Positions 32,773 to 41,228 of a stretch of DNA of 64,000 nucleotides are shown here, piece after piece. The position numbers and the translations under genes are program-made. The notes beneath the pieces are model-generated. The model saw only the letters and a program-made list of their open reading frames with translations, did no database searches and was not told where the DNA came from. The first letter of the stretch is position 1. Each line of letters opens with the position of its first letter. Origin of the DNA: Microbacterium sp. SY138 (GTDB lineage Bacteria; Actinomycetota; Actinomycetes; Actinomycetales; Microbacteriaceae); contig NZ_CP155793.1 in the NCBI RefSeq assembly GCF_039729145.1, forward strand, positions 744,001 through 808,000, written 5' to 3'.

Positions 32773-33279
32773 ATGCCCGCCTTCGCAACGCTCGCGACCC
32801 CGGTCGGCGTCATCGGCGTCGTCAGCGACGGTGCGGCGATCAACCGCGTCACGTGGCGATCGACTCCGCCCGAAGGGAGCCTGGCGCCGTCAGACCCCAC
32901 CTCCGATCCGCTGCTCGCCGAGGCGCTCGCCCAGCTCGCCGCGTACTTCGCGGGCACCCTGCATCGCTTCGACGTCCCCGTCGATCTCGGGGATCAGACG
33001 GTCGCGACGCGGGCGGTCCTCACGGTGCTGCACGAGACGGTCGGCCACGGTGAGACGATCACCTACGGTGGACTCGCCGCGCGCAGCGGCACAGATGTGC
33101 CGGCCCGGGGGATCGGGTCGATCATGGGGGCGAACCCCGTCCCGCTGATCGTGCCCTGCCACCGGGTCGTCGCGGGCGATGGGCTCGGCGGGTACTCGGG
33201 CGGCGATGAGGGACACGGGCTCGAGACCAAGCGCTGGCTGCTGGAACACGAGGGTGCGTTGCCGACCTCTCTGTTCTGA
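32773..33279 (+). CDS. ogt: Methylated-DNA--protein-cysteine S-methyltransferase
   Basis: 168 residues. The C-terminal active-site block IMGANPVPLIVPCHRVV carries the acceptor Cys129 (PCHRV), preceded by the winged helix GETITYGGLAARSG. It removes methyl groups from O6-methylguanine in DNA in one suicidal step. The N-terminal Ada AraC-type domain is absent, so it is the Ogt type. ATG at 32773 is six bases after TACCCT (leaderless). The stop codon lies in a 15-bp tandem repeat. Confidence 0.95.
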   Translation: MPAFATLATPVGVIGVVSDGAAINRVTWRSTPPEGSLAPSDPTSDPLLAEALAQLAAYFAGTLHRFDVPVDLGDQTVATRAVLTVLHETVGHGETITYGGLAARSGTDVPARGIGSIMGANPVPLIVPCHRVVAGDGLGGYSGGDEGHGLETKRWLLEHEGALPTSLF

Positions 33280-33313
33280 GCGGCTCTGTTCTGAGCGGCT
33301 CTCTTCTGAGCGG
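33271..33313. repeat. 15-bp tandem repeat across the ogt stop codon
   Basis: CTGTTCTGAGCGGCT at 33271-33285 is repeated exactly at 33286-33300, followed by a 13-base partial copy to 33313. The first unit contains the TGA stop (33277-33279). Confidence 0.8.
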
Positions 33314-33398
33314 AAGCCGCCTCTCGTGTCATCGCGTCATCGCGGACGGGAACACCCTGCGAGAATGGACGGGCCGAGTCCCGAGCCGAGGAGCCAAC

Positions 33399-34802
33399 GT
33401 GCAGTTCATCTCCACCCGCGGCGGCATGCAGCCGCAGTCGTTCAGCGAGACGCTGTTGGAGGGCCTCGCGCCCGACGGCGGACTGGCGGTACCCGAGGCC
33501 ATGCCGACCGTCGACGGCGAGACGCTCGAGCGCTGGCGCGCCCTGACCTACCCGCAACTGGCGACCGAGGTGCTCGGTCTGTTCGCGACCGACATCCCGC
33601 GCGCCGACCTGGCGCGCATGACGGATGCGGCCTACGCCGACTTCCCCGACGGCGTGGTGCCGCTGCGCGCGATCGATGACGAGCTCACCCTGGTCGGGCT
33701 CTCCGAGGGGCCGACCCTGGCGTTCAAGGACATGGCCATGCAGTTCCTCGGCCAGGTGCTCGAGTACACGCTCGAGCGCAACGACTCCGTGCTCAACATC
33801 CTCGGCGCCACTTCGGGAGACACCGGATCCGCGGCAGAGCACGCGCTGCGCGGCAAGGAGCGCGTCGCGGTGTTCATGCTGTCGCCGCAGGGGCGCATGA
33901 GCGCGTTCCAGCGGGCACAGATGTTCTCGCTCGACGATGCGAATGTGCACAACATCGCGGTCGAGGGAGTCTTCGACGACTGCCAGAACCTCGTGAAGAA
34001 GCTCGCAGGAGACCTCGACTTCAAGCGCTCGCAGCACTTGGGGGCCGTGAACTCCATCAATCTGGCGCGCATCACGGCGCAGACCGTCTACTACTTCTGG
34101 GCGTGGCTGCGGGCGACGGACGCCGGTGGCTGGACCGAGCTGTCGTTCACGGTGCCCTCCGGGAACTTCGGCAACATCCTCTCTGGGTTCTTCGCGAAGC
34201 AGATGGGACTGCCGATCCGGCGCCTCGTGCTGGCGGCGAACGAGAACAACGTGCTGGACGAGTTCTTCCGCACCGGCGTCTACCGGCCGCGCAGTGCGGC
34301 CCAGACCCTCGCGACCTCGAGCCCTTCGATGGACATCTCCAAGGCGTCGAACCTCGAGCGGTTCATCTTCGAGCTGGTCGGTCGCGACCCGGCCCGCGTC
34401 GTCGGCGCCTGGGACGACCTCGAGGCGCAGGGCCACTTCGACTTCTCCGCCGAGCAGGAGCGCTTCCTGGAGGAGTTCGGCATCGTCAGCGGCACCTCGA
34501 CGCACGAGGATCGACTGGCGACCATCCGCGCGGTGTACGAGGCGACCGGTGAGGTCATCGACCCGCACACGGCGGACGGCGTCAAGGTCGCACGCGAGTA
34601 CATCGAGCCCGGTGTGCCGATGCTCGTGCTCGAGACGGCCAAGCCGGAGAAGTTCGCCGAGACGATCCATGAGGCCATCGGTGTGGAGCTCGGCTACGCG
34701 CCGGAGCTGCAGGAGATGCTCGACGCGCCTCAGCACGTGACCGAGATGGGTGACGACGAGCACGCGCTCCGCGCCTTCATCGAGACCAACGCGCTGCACT
34801 GA
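33399..34802 (+). CDS. thrC: Threonine synthase
   Basis: 467 residues, the long class of threonine synthase. It opens QFISTRGGMQPQSFSETLLEGLAPDGG. PLP is bound by Lys110 in LAFKDMAMQFLG, and the phosphate-binding loop is GATSGDTGSAAEH. It converts O-phospho-L-homoserine to L-threonine in the cytoplasm. The GTG start is preceded by GAGGAG at six bases. Homoserine dehydrogenase and kinase genes are not beside it, unlike the hom-thrC-thrB arrangement of many actinobacteria, where the short class of ThrC is usual. A strong terminator follows. Confidence 0.95.
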   Translation: MQFISTRGGMQPQSFSETLLEGLAPDGGLAVPEAMPTVDGETLERWRALTYPQLATEVLGLFATDIPRADLARMTDAAYADFPDGVVPLRAIDDELTLVGLSEGPTLAFKDMAMQFLGQVLEYTLERNDSVLNILGATSGDTGSAAEHALRGKERVAVFMLSPQGRMSAFQRAQMFSLDDANVHNIAVEGVFDDCQNLVKKLAGDLDFKRSQHLGAVNSINLARITAQTVYYFWAWLRATDAGGWTELSFTVPSGNFGNILSGFFAKQMGLPIRRLVLAANENNVLDEFFRTGVYRPRSAAQTLATSSPSMDISKASNLERFIFELVGRDPARVVGAWDDLEAQGHFDFSAEQERFLEEFGIVSGTSTHEDRLATIRAVYEATGEVIDPHTADGVKVAREYIEPGVPMLVLETAKPEKFAETIHEAIGVELGYAPELQEMLDAPQHVTEMGDDEHALRAFIETNALH

Positions 34803-34847
34803 CCTTCGACCTCGACCCGCGAGGTGGTCGAGACCACGCCTCGAGCC

Positions 34848-34885
34848 GAGACCCACCCCTGGCGATGTCCGCAGGGGTGGGTCTC
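34848..34885 (+). terminator. Terminator of thrC
   Basis: A perfect 14-bp stem (GAGACCCACCCCTG and its complement) with a ten-base loop, 46 bases after the thrC stop, followed by GTCGTCGG. Confidence 0.75.
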
Positions 34886-34930
34886 GTCGTCGGTCGTGAT
34901 GTACCGGCGGCCGTGGACGGAGCGAGTGGT

Positions 34931-35004
34931 GTGCGATCTGCACATCCATGGGTGATTCTCGTGCGATATGCACATGTCGGCCGTGTGGGAAGCGTCGCTA
35001 CTGT
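34931..35004 (+). promoter_or_regulatory. Promoter with paired GTGC-N5-GCAC sites (candidate PucR boxes)
   Basis: GTGCGATCTGCACAT (34931) and GTGCGATATGCACAT (34961) are near-identical, each a GTGC-N5-GCAC dyad, spaced exactly 30 bp (about three helical turns). The second abuts a weak -35 (TGTCGG, 34975-34980) with TACTGT as -10 at 34999-35004. A weak promoter with activator sites just upstream suits a substrate-responsive catabolic operon controlled by its PucR regulator. Confidence 0.55.
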
Positions 35005-35040
35005 GGCGCACAACCCGTTCCCTCCTCCCGAAGGATCCTC

Positions 35041-36378
35041 ATGGCACGCACGGCGCACGCAGACGACTTCGCGCTCTCCCGAGTGACTCCCGAGGCCCGC
35101 AGACCCTGGTTCGGAATCGCCGTGCAGCGATTCGGGCAGGTCTCGGCCCTCTCGCAGTTCCTCCTCGGCGCGACCCTCGGTTACAGCATGACTTTCGGCG
35201 AGGCCGTCCTCGCCTTCCTCTTCGGCTCGCTCATCCTCGAGGTGATCATGTGCGTGGTCGGCTTCATCGGCCAGCGCGAGGGCCTCAACACCGCCCTGCT
35301 CGCACGCTGGACCGGCTTCGGCGAGATCGGCGCCTCGCTGGTCGGCCTCGCGATCGGCATCAGCCTCATCGGCTGGTTCGGCATCCAGTCGGCCATCTCC
35401 GCGCAGTCACTCGACGCCCTCATGCCCGGTGCCCTGCCGGTCTGGGCCTGGAGCCTCATCTTCGGCCTCGCCGTCACCGCGATCGTGGCCTTCGGCTTCG
35501 TCGGGATGCAGTGGCTCGCGAACATCACCGTTCCGCTGTTCCTCATCCTGGTCGGCTGGTCGGTCATCACCGAGCTGAGCCGTCACGACATCGGCGAGCT
35601 GCTCACGGGACCGGCGCCCGGACCCACGATGAGCGTCTGGGCCGGAACCGGCATCGTCGCCGGTGGTCTCATCGTCGGTGCGATCATCACGGGTGACATG
35701 ACCCGCTTCAACCGCTCGCGCGCCGACGTGATCAAGCAGACCGTCCTCGGCGTCTCGCTCGGCGAGTTCGTGATCGGTCTCGCCGGCGTGCTGCTCGCCC
35801 ACGCGGCCGCCACGGGCGACATCGTCGCGATCGTCACCTCGTCGGTCGGTTTCATCGGTCTGTTCATCGTGCTCACCGGCACCCTGAAGATCAACGACTG
35901 GAACCTGTACTCCTCCACGTTGGGCCTGGTGAACTTCATCTCCACCGCGTTCGGCAAGAACCTGCACCGTGTCACGACGACCATCGTGCTGGGTGTCGTG
36001 GGATCGATCCTCGCCGCGGTCGGCATCCTCGGACAGTTCACCGAATTCCTGATCGTGCTGAGCGTCGCGTTCCCGCCCATCGCCGGGATCATGGTGGCCG
36101 AGTACTACATCGTGCGCCGCTGGCGCCCCGACCTCGACGCCACCCGAGACGCCGGCACCCTTCCGACGACCGCTCCGCGCATCGTCCCCGCGACGATCGT
36201 CGTGTGGTTGGTCTCCGCGCTGGTCGGCTACTTCGTGACCTGGGGCATCCCGTCGCTGCTGAGCCTGTTCCTCTCGATGGTGCTCTACATCGTGGCCGGC
36301 AAGCTCGGCTGGGTCCGTGGCGTCGGTGTGGCGACGACACGACAGGCCACCTCGGTCGAAGCAGCAGCAGCGGCCTGA
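35041..36378 (+). CDS. NCS1-family permease (cytosine/hydantoin-type)
   Basis: 445 residues with twelve predicted transmembrane helices of the LeuT-fold nucleobase-cation-symport-1 family: SALSQFLLGATLGYSM in helix 1, GMQWLANITVPLFLILVGW in mid-protein, IITGDMTRFNRSRADVI in the helix 6-7 loop. Close relatives include cytosine permease CodB and the benzyl-hydantoin transporter Mhp1 known from Microbacterium. It probably imports the cyclic substrate processed by the following genes. AAGGATCCTC precedes ATG. It is first gene of the six-gene unit through 42739. Confidence 0.9.
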   Translation: MARTAHADDFALSRVTPEARRPWFGIAVQRFGQVSALSQFLLGATLGYSMTFGEAVLAFLFGSLILEVIMCVVGFIGQREGLNTALLARWTGFGEIGASLVGLAIGISLIGWFGIQSAISAQSLDALMPGALPVWAWSLIFGLAVTAIVAFGFVGMQWLANITVPLFLILVGWSVITELSRHDIGELLTGPAPGPTMSVWAGTGIVAGGLIVGAIITGDMTRFNRSRADVIKQTVLGVSLGEFVIGLAGVLLAHAAATGDIVAIVTSSVGFIGLFIVLTGTLKINDWNLYSSTLGLVNFISTAFGKNLHRVTTTIVLGVVGSILAAVGILGQFTEFLIVLSVAFPPIAGIMVAEYYIVRRWRPDLDATRDAGTLPTTAPRIVPATIVVWLVSALVGYFVTWGIPSLLSLFLSMVLYIVAGKLGWVRGVGVATTRQATSVEAAAAA

Positions 36379-36418
36379 GCCGCCTGAGACAGACACCCCT
36401 CACAGGAAAGCGAGAATC

Positions 36419-37966
36419 ATGCATATCGGCATCGACGTCGGCGGTACCAACACCGACGCAGTCCTCATGGACGGCACCCGCACGCTCGCGGGCGTGAAGC
36501 ACTCGACCACCCCCGATGTCACCGGTGGCATCATCCAGGCGATCGAGGACCTGCGGGCCGGGCACGCCTTCGAGGGCGCCGACGTCGATGCCGTCATGAT
36601 CGGCACGACGCACTTCATCAACGCGCTCGTGCAGGCCAGCCGCCTGGCACCGGTCGCCGCCCTCCGGCTCGGGTTGCCCGCCACGCGGGCGCTGCCGCCG
36701 CTGATCGACTGGCCCGAGGTTCTGGTCGAAGCCACGCAGGCCCGCAGCTATCTCGCCCACGGCGGCTACGAGTTCGACGGCCGGCCGATCTCGCCGCTCG
36801 ACCCGGACGAGATCCGGGCGCACGCGGAGGACATGAAGGCGCACGGCATCCGCTCGGTCGCGATCTCGTCGGTGTTCAGTCCGGTCAACCACGACCTCGA
36901 GGTGCGGGCGGCCGAGATCGTCGCGGAGGTGCTGGGCACGGACGCCGCCATCTCGCTGTCCCACGAGATCGGTCGCATCGGGCTGCTGGAGCGCGAGAAC
37001 GCGACCATCATCAATGCGGCGCTGCGCGAGCTCGCATCGGAGATCGTCGACGGGCTCACCTCCGCCGTGCGCGCCCAGGGCATCGAGGCGCCGATCTTCC
37101 TCAGCCAGAACGACGGCACGCTCATGGACGAGGAGTATGTGCGGCGCTACCCGGTCGCGACCTTCGCCTCCGGCCCGACCAACTCGATGCGCGGGGCTGC
37201 TGCCACGAGCGGACTCGACGACTGCGCCGTGATCGACGTGGGCGGCACCACGGCCGACATCGGTCTGCTGATCAACGGCTTCCCGCGTGAGACCGCGAAC
37301 GAGGTGAAGGTCGCGGGCATCCGCACCAACTTCCGGATGCCCGACGTGCTCTCCCTCGGCATCGGGGGCGGGAGCATCGTCGACGAGGAGACCGCCGAGG
37401 TCGGTCCGGCTTCGGTCGGATACAAGCTGACCACCGAGGCTCTGGTCTTCGGCGGTTCCACTTTGACCGCCACCGACATCGCGGTCGCCGCGGGTCGCGC
37501 ACAGGTGGGCGATGCGAGCAAGGTCGCTCACCTCGACCCGGCATTCGTCGAGCGGGTGCTCGCCCGCATCGCTGAACGCGTGTCCGAAGCCGTCGACCGC
37601 ATGCGCACCTCGCCCGAGCCCATCGCGGTGGTCGCCGTCGGCGGGGGATCCATCCTGCTTCCCGACGAGCTGCCACTGTTCGGCACCGTGCACCGCCCGG
37701 AGAACTATGCGGTCGCCAACGCCATCGGCGCGTCGATCGCGCAGGTCGGCGGCGAGATCGACAAGGTCTACGCGATCGAACCGGGACGTCGCGACGAGAC
37801 CATCGCCGAGGTGCGCGCCGAAGCCGTCGACAAGGCGATCGCGGCGGGCGCGAAGCCGTCGACCGTGTCGATCATCGACTTCGACGAGGTGCCGATCCCG
37901 TACCTCCCCGGCAACGCGACGCGCATCCGCGTGAAGGCCGTCGGCGACCTCGACATGGGAGCGTGA
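36419..37966 (+). CDS. Hydantoinase/oxoprolinase-family protein (HyuA-like)
   Basis: 515 residues. ASKHA-type ATPase motifs: phosphate-1 GIDVGGTNTDAVLMDG at the N-terminus, VIDVGGTTADIGLL near residue 272, then LGIGGGSIV and VGGGSILLP. The N-terminal Hydant_A_N and central Hydantoinase_A domains are present; the long C-terminal domain of fused 5-oxoprolinases and any HyuB partner are absent. ATP-dependent ring opening of a cyclic amide is the family reaction. AGGAAAG lies before ATG. One base separates its stop from the next start. Confidence 0.88.
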   Translation: MHIGIDVGGTNTDAVLMDGTRTLAGVKHSTTPDVTGGIIQAIEDLRAGHAFEGADVDAVMIGTTHFINALVQASRLAPVAALRLGLPATRALPPLIDWPEVLVEATQARSYLAHGGYEFDGRPISPLDPDEIRAHAEDMKAHGIRSVAISSVFSPVNHDLEVRAAEIVAEVLGTDAAISLSHEIGRIGLLERENATIINAALRELASEIVDGLTSAVRAQGIEAPIFLSQNDGTLMDEEYVRRYPVATFASGPTNSMRGAAATSGLDDCAVIDVGGTTADIGLLINGFPRETANEVKVAGIRTNFRMPDVLSLGIGGGSIVDEETAEVGPASVGYKLTTEALVFGGSTLTATDIAVAAGRAQVGDASKVAHLDPAFVERVLARIAERVSEAVDRMRTSPEPIAVVAVGGGSILLPDELPLFGTVHRPENYAVANAIGASIAQVGGEIDKVYAIEPGRRDETIAEVRAEAVDKAIAAGAKPSTVSIIDFDEVPIPYLPGNATRIRVKAVGDLDMGA

Positions 37967-37967
37967 C

Positions 37968-39074
37968 ATGAGCTGGACGATCACTCCCGCGCACATCGAC
38001 GGTCTCGCCCGCGGTGCTGCCGTCCTCGGCACCGGCGGGGGAGGAGACCCCTACATCGGAGCGCTGCTCGCTCGTCAGGCGCTGACCTCCGGCGACGTCA
38101 CGGTCGTCGGCCTCGACGAGGTCCCCGACGACGCTCTCGTGCTGTTCGTCGCGATGATGGGAGCACCGACCGTGATGGTCGAGAAGCTCCCGAGCCTCGC
38201 CGAGGTCATCGAACCGGTCAGGGCGCTCAGCGTGCACCTCGGCCGTCCGATCACCCATATCGCGTGCGCCGAGGTCGGAGGGGTCAACTCGACCATCCCG
38301 ATCGCCGCCGCTGCCGCGCTCGGCCTTCCGCTGCTCGACGCCGACGGCATGGGGCGAGCATTTCCGGAACTGCAGATGGTGCTCCCGACGCTGTACGGCG
38401 TAACGGCATCGCCGCTCGCGTTCAGCGATGAGAAGGGCAACACCGGCGTGCTGCAGACGGTCGACAACTCGTGGACCGAGCGCATCGCCCGCGTGGCCTG
38501 TGTCGAGATGGGGTGCTCGGTCATGATCTCCGGGTTCTCGATGTCGGGATCTGCTGCGCGGGAGTCGCTCGTCTCGGGGTCGCTGTCCCGCTGCATCGAG
38601 ATCGGGCAGCGTATCGCCGCCGCACGCGACGAGAAGACCGATCCCGTCGCGGCGGTCGTCGAGCTTCTCGGCGGGCGCGAGCTGTTCGACGGCAAAGTCG
38701 TCGATGTGCACCGCGCCACCACGACCGGCTTCGCGCGCGGACGTGCACGCATCGACGGCGACGGCGACGGCGACGCGACGCTGACGCTGCAGTTCCAGAA
38801 CGAGCATCTCGTGGCCGAGGCCGACGGGACCGTGCTCGCGACCACTCCCGATCTGATCATGGTGCTCGACGGGGAATCCGGCGAGCCGATCACGACCGAG
38901 GCCCTGCGGTACGGGCAGCGGGTGCGGGTGATCGCGGCCCCCGCCGACGAGCGCTGGCATTCGGAGGCGGCGCTCGCGATGGTCGGCCCCGGCTACTTCG
39001 GGTACGACATGCCGTCGCACCGCTTCGACGGCAGCATCTCGGCAGGATTCGTCTCGACGGGAGCCGCGGCATGA
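37968..39074 (+). CDS. DUF917 protein 1 (S-methyl-thiohydantoin desulfurase-like family)
   Basis: 368 residues of the DUF917 family (PF06032). The Gly-rich N-terminal RGAAVLGTGGGGDPYIGALL, the central EVGGVNSTIPIAAAAALGLP and DADGMGRAFPELQM, and the late PDLIMVLDGESGEPITTEALRYG are diagnostic (last as PDLIMVLD plus EPITTEALRYG). One family member is linked to thiohydantoin desulfuration; most have no known reaction. Its stop overlaps the start of the second DUF917 gene by ATGA, suggesting a hetero-oligomer. Located between hyuA-like and two more DUF917 genes. Confidence 0.88.
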   Translation: MSWTITPAHIDGLARGAAVLGTGGGGDPYIGALLARQALTSGDVTVVGLDEVPDDALVLFVAMMGAPTVMVEKLPSLAEVIEPVRALSVHLGRPITHIACAEVGGVNSTIPIAAAAALGLPLLDADGMGRAFPELQMVLPTLYGVTASPLAFSDEKGNTGVLQTVDNSWTERIARVACVEMGCSVMISGFSMSGSAARESLVSGSLSRCIEIGQRIAAARDEKTDPVAAVVELLGGRELFDGKVVDVHRATTTGFARGRARIDGDGDGDATLTLQFQNEHLVAEADGTVLATTPDLIMVLDGESGEPITTEALRYGQRVRVIAAPADERWHSEAALAMVGPGYFGYDMPSHRFDGSISAGFVSTGAAA

Positions 39075-40189
39075 GCTGGCAGCTCACCGCCGCAGACCTT
39101 CCCGATCTCGCCCGCGGTGCGACGCTGCTCGGCACCGGCGGCGGCGGTGACCCGTACATCGGCAAGATGCTGGTCGAGCGCGTGCTGGGGGAGGGGAGCA
39201 TCACGATCCTCGACCCGGACGAGCTCGCCGACGACCTGTTCGTGATCCCGACGGCCCAGATGGGCGCGCCGACCGTGATGATCGAGAAGATCCCTGCCGG
39301 GACCGAGCCCACCCTCGCCCTGCGCACGCTCGAAGAGCACCTCGGGCGGAAGGCGGACGCGACGATGCCGATCGAGTGCGGCGGCATCAACTCGATGATC
39401 CCCCTCATCGTCGCGGCGGAGACCGGGCTGCCCGTGGTCGACGCCGACGGCATGGGCCGTGCCTTCCCTGAGCTGTCGATGGAGACCTTCGCCGTGTACG
39501 GCGTGCACGGGTCGCCCCTCGCGCTCGCGGGAGAGCGGGGCGAGAAGGTCGTGATCGACACGGGAGACGACGACCGCCAGATGGAGTGGCTCGCCCGCGG
39601 CATCACCATCCGACTCGGCGGTGTGGGACACATCGCCGAGTACGCGATGACCGGAGCCGACGTGCGCCGGACGGCCGTTCCCCGGACGATCTCGATGGCC
39701 CTCGCGCTGGGCCGCGCCATCCGGATCGCCCGTGAGGAGCATCGCTCGCCGTTCGACGCGATCGCCGAGACCCTGGCGAGCACGCTCTACCCGCACCTGC
39801 GCGAACTCTGCGTCGGCAAGGTCGTCGACGTCGAGCGGCGCACGACCGAGGGGTTCGCCAAGGGGAGAGCCGTCATCGCGCCCCTCGGTGCCGACGAAGG
39901 CGACACCTTCGAGATCTCCTTCCAGAACGAGAACCTCATCGCCCACCGGAGCGGGACGCTGGTGGCGATCGTGCCCGACCTCATCTGCGTGGTCGATCAC
40001 GAGACGGCGGAGCCCATCACGACGGAGGGCCTCCGCTACGGGCAGCGCGTGCGGGTGCTCGGCATCTCCACACCGGAGATGATGCGCACACCCGACGCGC
40101 TCGCCGCCTTCGGCCCGTCCGCGTTCGGCCTCACGGCGGAGTTCGTTCCGCTCGAGACGCTGGCCGCGGGTGAGGACGTTTCTCCCTAG
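39071..40189 (+). CDS. DUF917 protein 2
   Basis: 372 residues, clearly paralogous to the preceding gene: RGATLLGTGGGGDPYIGKML, IECGGINSMIPLIVAAETG, DADGMGRAFPELSMETFAVYG and EPITTEGLRYGQRVRVLG align at the same positions. All the family hallmark residues are kept, so both 1 and 2 are probably active or form one enzyme. ATGA overlap with gene 1. Its TAG stop (40187-40189) forms the first half of the -10 box TAGGCT for gene 3. Specific function is unknown. Confidence 0.88.
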   Translation: MSWQLTAADLPDLARGATLLGTGGGGDPYIGKMLVERVLGEGSITILDPDELADDLFVIPTAQMGAPTVMIEKIPAGTEPTLALRTLEEHLGRKADATMPIECGGINSMIPLIVAAETGLPVVDADGMGRAFPELSMETFAVYGVHGSPLALAGERGEKVVIDTGDDDRQMEWLARGITIRLGGVGHIAEYAMTGADVRRTAVPRTISMALALGRAIRIAREEHRSPFDAIAETLASTLYPHLRELCVGKVVDVERRTTEGFAKGRAVIAPLGADEGDTFEISFQNENLIAHRSGTLVAIVPDLICVVDHETAEPITTEGLRYGQRVRVLGISTPEMMRTPDALAAFGPSAFGLTAEFVPLETLAAGEDVSP

Positions 40190-40199
40190 GCTGGAGCGC
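40187..40199 (+). promoter_or_regulatory. Internal promoter overlapping a stop codon
   Basis: TAGGCT (40187-40192), whose TAG is the stop of DUF917 gene 2, lies seven bases before the ATG of gene 3 at 40200. It fits the leaderless pattern seen across the window and would allow gene 3 and the PucR regulator to be made independently. Confidence 0.5.
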
Positions 40200-41228
40200 A
40201 TGATGCTGCAGCGCGACGACCTCACGGCGCTCGCCCGCGGCTATGCGCTGCTCGGCTCCGGCGGCGGCGGCTCGACGACCATGCTCGAGCTGATGCTCGC
40301 CGGTGCCGAGGGCTGGCCGATCGAGGTCTCGCCGATCTCGGCGCTCGACCCCTCCACGCCCTGTCTCGGGGTTGCCTTCGTCGGCTCGACCATGCTGCTG
40401 GAGGAGCGTCTTCCGGGTGCGGCGCCGTTCACCCGGCTGCTCGACGCCGTCGAGCGGTGGATCGGTCATCCGGTCCCGGCGGTCTGTTCCCTCGAAGGCG
40501 GCGGCATGAACGGGCTGTCGCCGTTGCTGCTGGCCGGGTCGCATGTCGTGGTCGATGCGGACTGCACCGGCCGGGCCGTTCCGGGACTCGACCAGATGTC
40601 GCTGTTCGTGGATCGCGTCCCCGGCCTCGTGTTCGCCTGCGATACGGGTTTCGACGGCGTCGCGCTCGTCGAGGCGCACCGGGCGATCGATGCCGAGCGT
40701 GTCGTCCGATCGGCGATCATCCAGGCCGGCGGGGTCGGCTGCGCCGTGCTGGGCGGGTTCACGGTCGGCGATCTGCGGGAGCACGCGATCGGCGGCCACC
40801 TCGCCCATGCGCTCGACCTCGGTCGGGCCTATCTCGGCGCCGCGACCGCTCCGCTCCCGATCCTCGCCGATGCGCTCGGGGCGGAGCTTCTCGCCGAGGG
40901 GCGCATCGTCTCGGTCTCCTCGTCTGCGCACGATCCCCACGTGAACGCGGTGGAGATCAGCGGGCTCGCCGGGGCCGTGCACCGGGTGGTCAGTCGCTCC
41001 GAGACCCTCGCCGTGCTGACCGACGGACGTCTGGTCGCATCCGCGCCGACGATCATCGTGGTCATCGATGCGATCTCGCGGGAGATCCTGGAGGTCACCG
41101 AGCTCCGACTCGCGCGGAACGTCGCGGTGCTCGCCGTCCCCGCGCCGGCATGGTGGAACGCCCGACCGGATCGGCGGGCGAAAGTGCTGCCCTCGGCATA
41201 CGGACTCGACGATCTGGACGCGGCGTGA
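40200..41228 (+). CDS. DUF917 protein 3 (divergent)
   Basis: 342 residues. It keeps the family outline but differs at key places: RGYALLGSGGGGSTTMLEL instead of GTGGGGDPYIG, LEGGGMNGLSPLLLAGS instead of a GGxNS motif, and DADCTGRAVPGLDQM instead of DADGMGRAFPE. It is shorter, lacking part of the C-terminal region. Divergence suggests another step or a regulatory subunit. Start at 40200 (a second ATG follows directly at 40203). The stop overlaps the PucR start by GTGA. Confidence 0.82.
   Translation: MMLQRDDLTALARGYALLGSGGGGSTTMLELMLAGAEGWPIEVSPISALDPSTPCLGVAFVGSTMLLEERLPGAAPFTRLLDAVERWIGHPVPAVCSLEGGGMNGLSPLLLAGSHVVVDADCTGRAVPGLDQMSLFVDRVPGLVFACDTGFDGVALVEAHRAIDAERVVRSAIIQAGGVGCAVLGGFTVGDLREHAIGGHLAHALDLGRAYLGAATAPLPILADALGAELLAEGRIVSVSSSAHDPHVNAVEISGLAGAVHRVVSRSETLAVLTDGRLVASAPTIIVVIDAISREILEVTELRLARNVAVLAVPAPAWWNARPDRRAKVLPSAYGLDDLDAA

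Noticed and set aside
33063..38032. Long minus-strand frames opposite thrC and the hydantoinase-like gene
   Set aside because: Compositional antisense artefacts; the plus-strand genes carry full family motifs.
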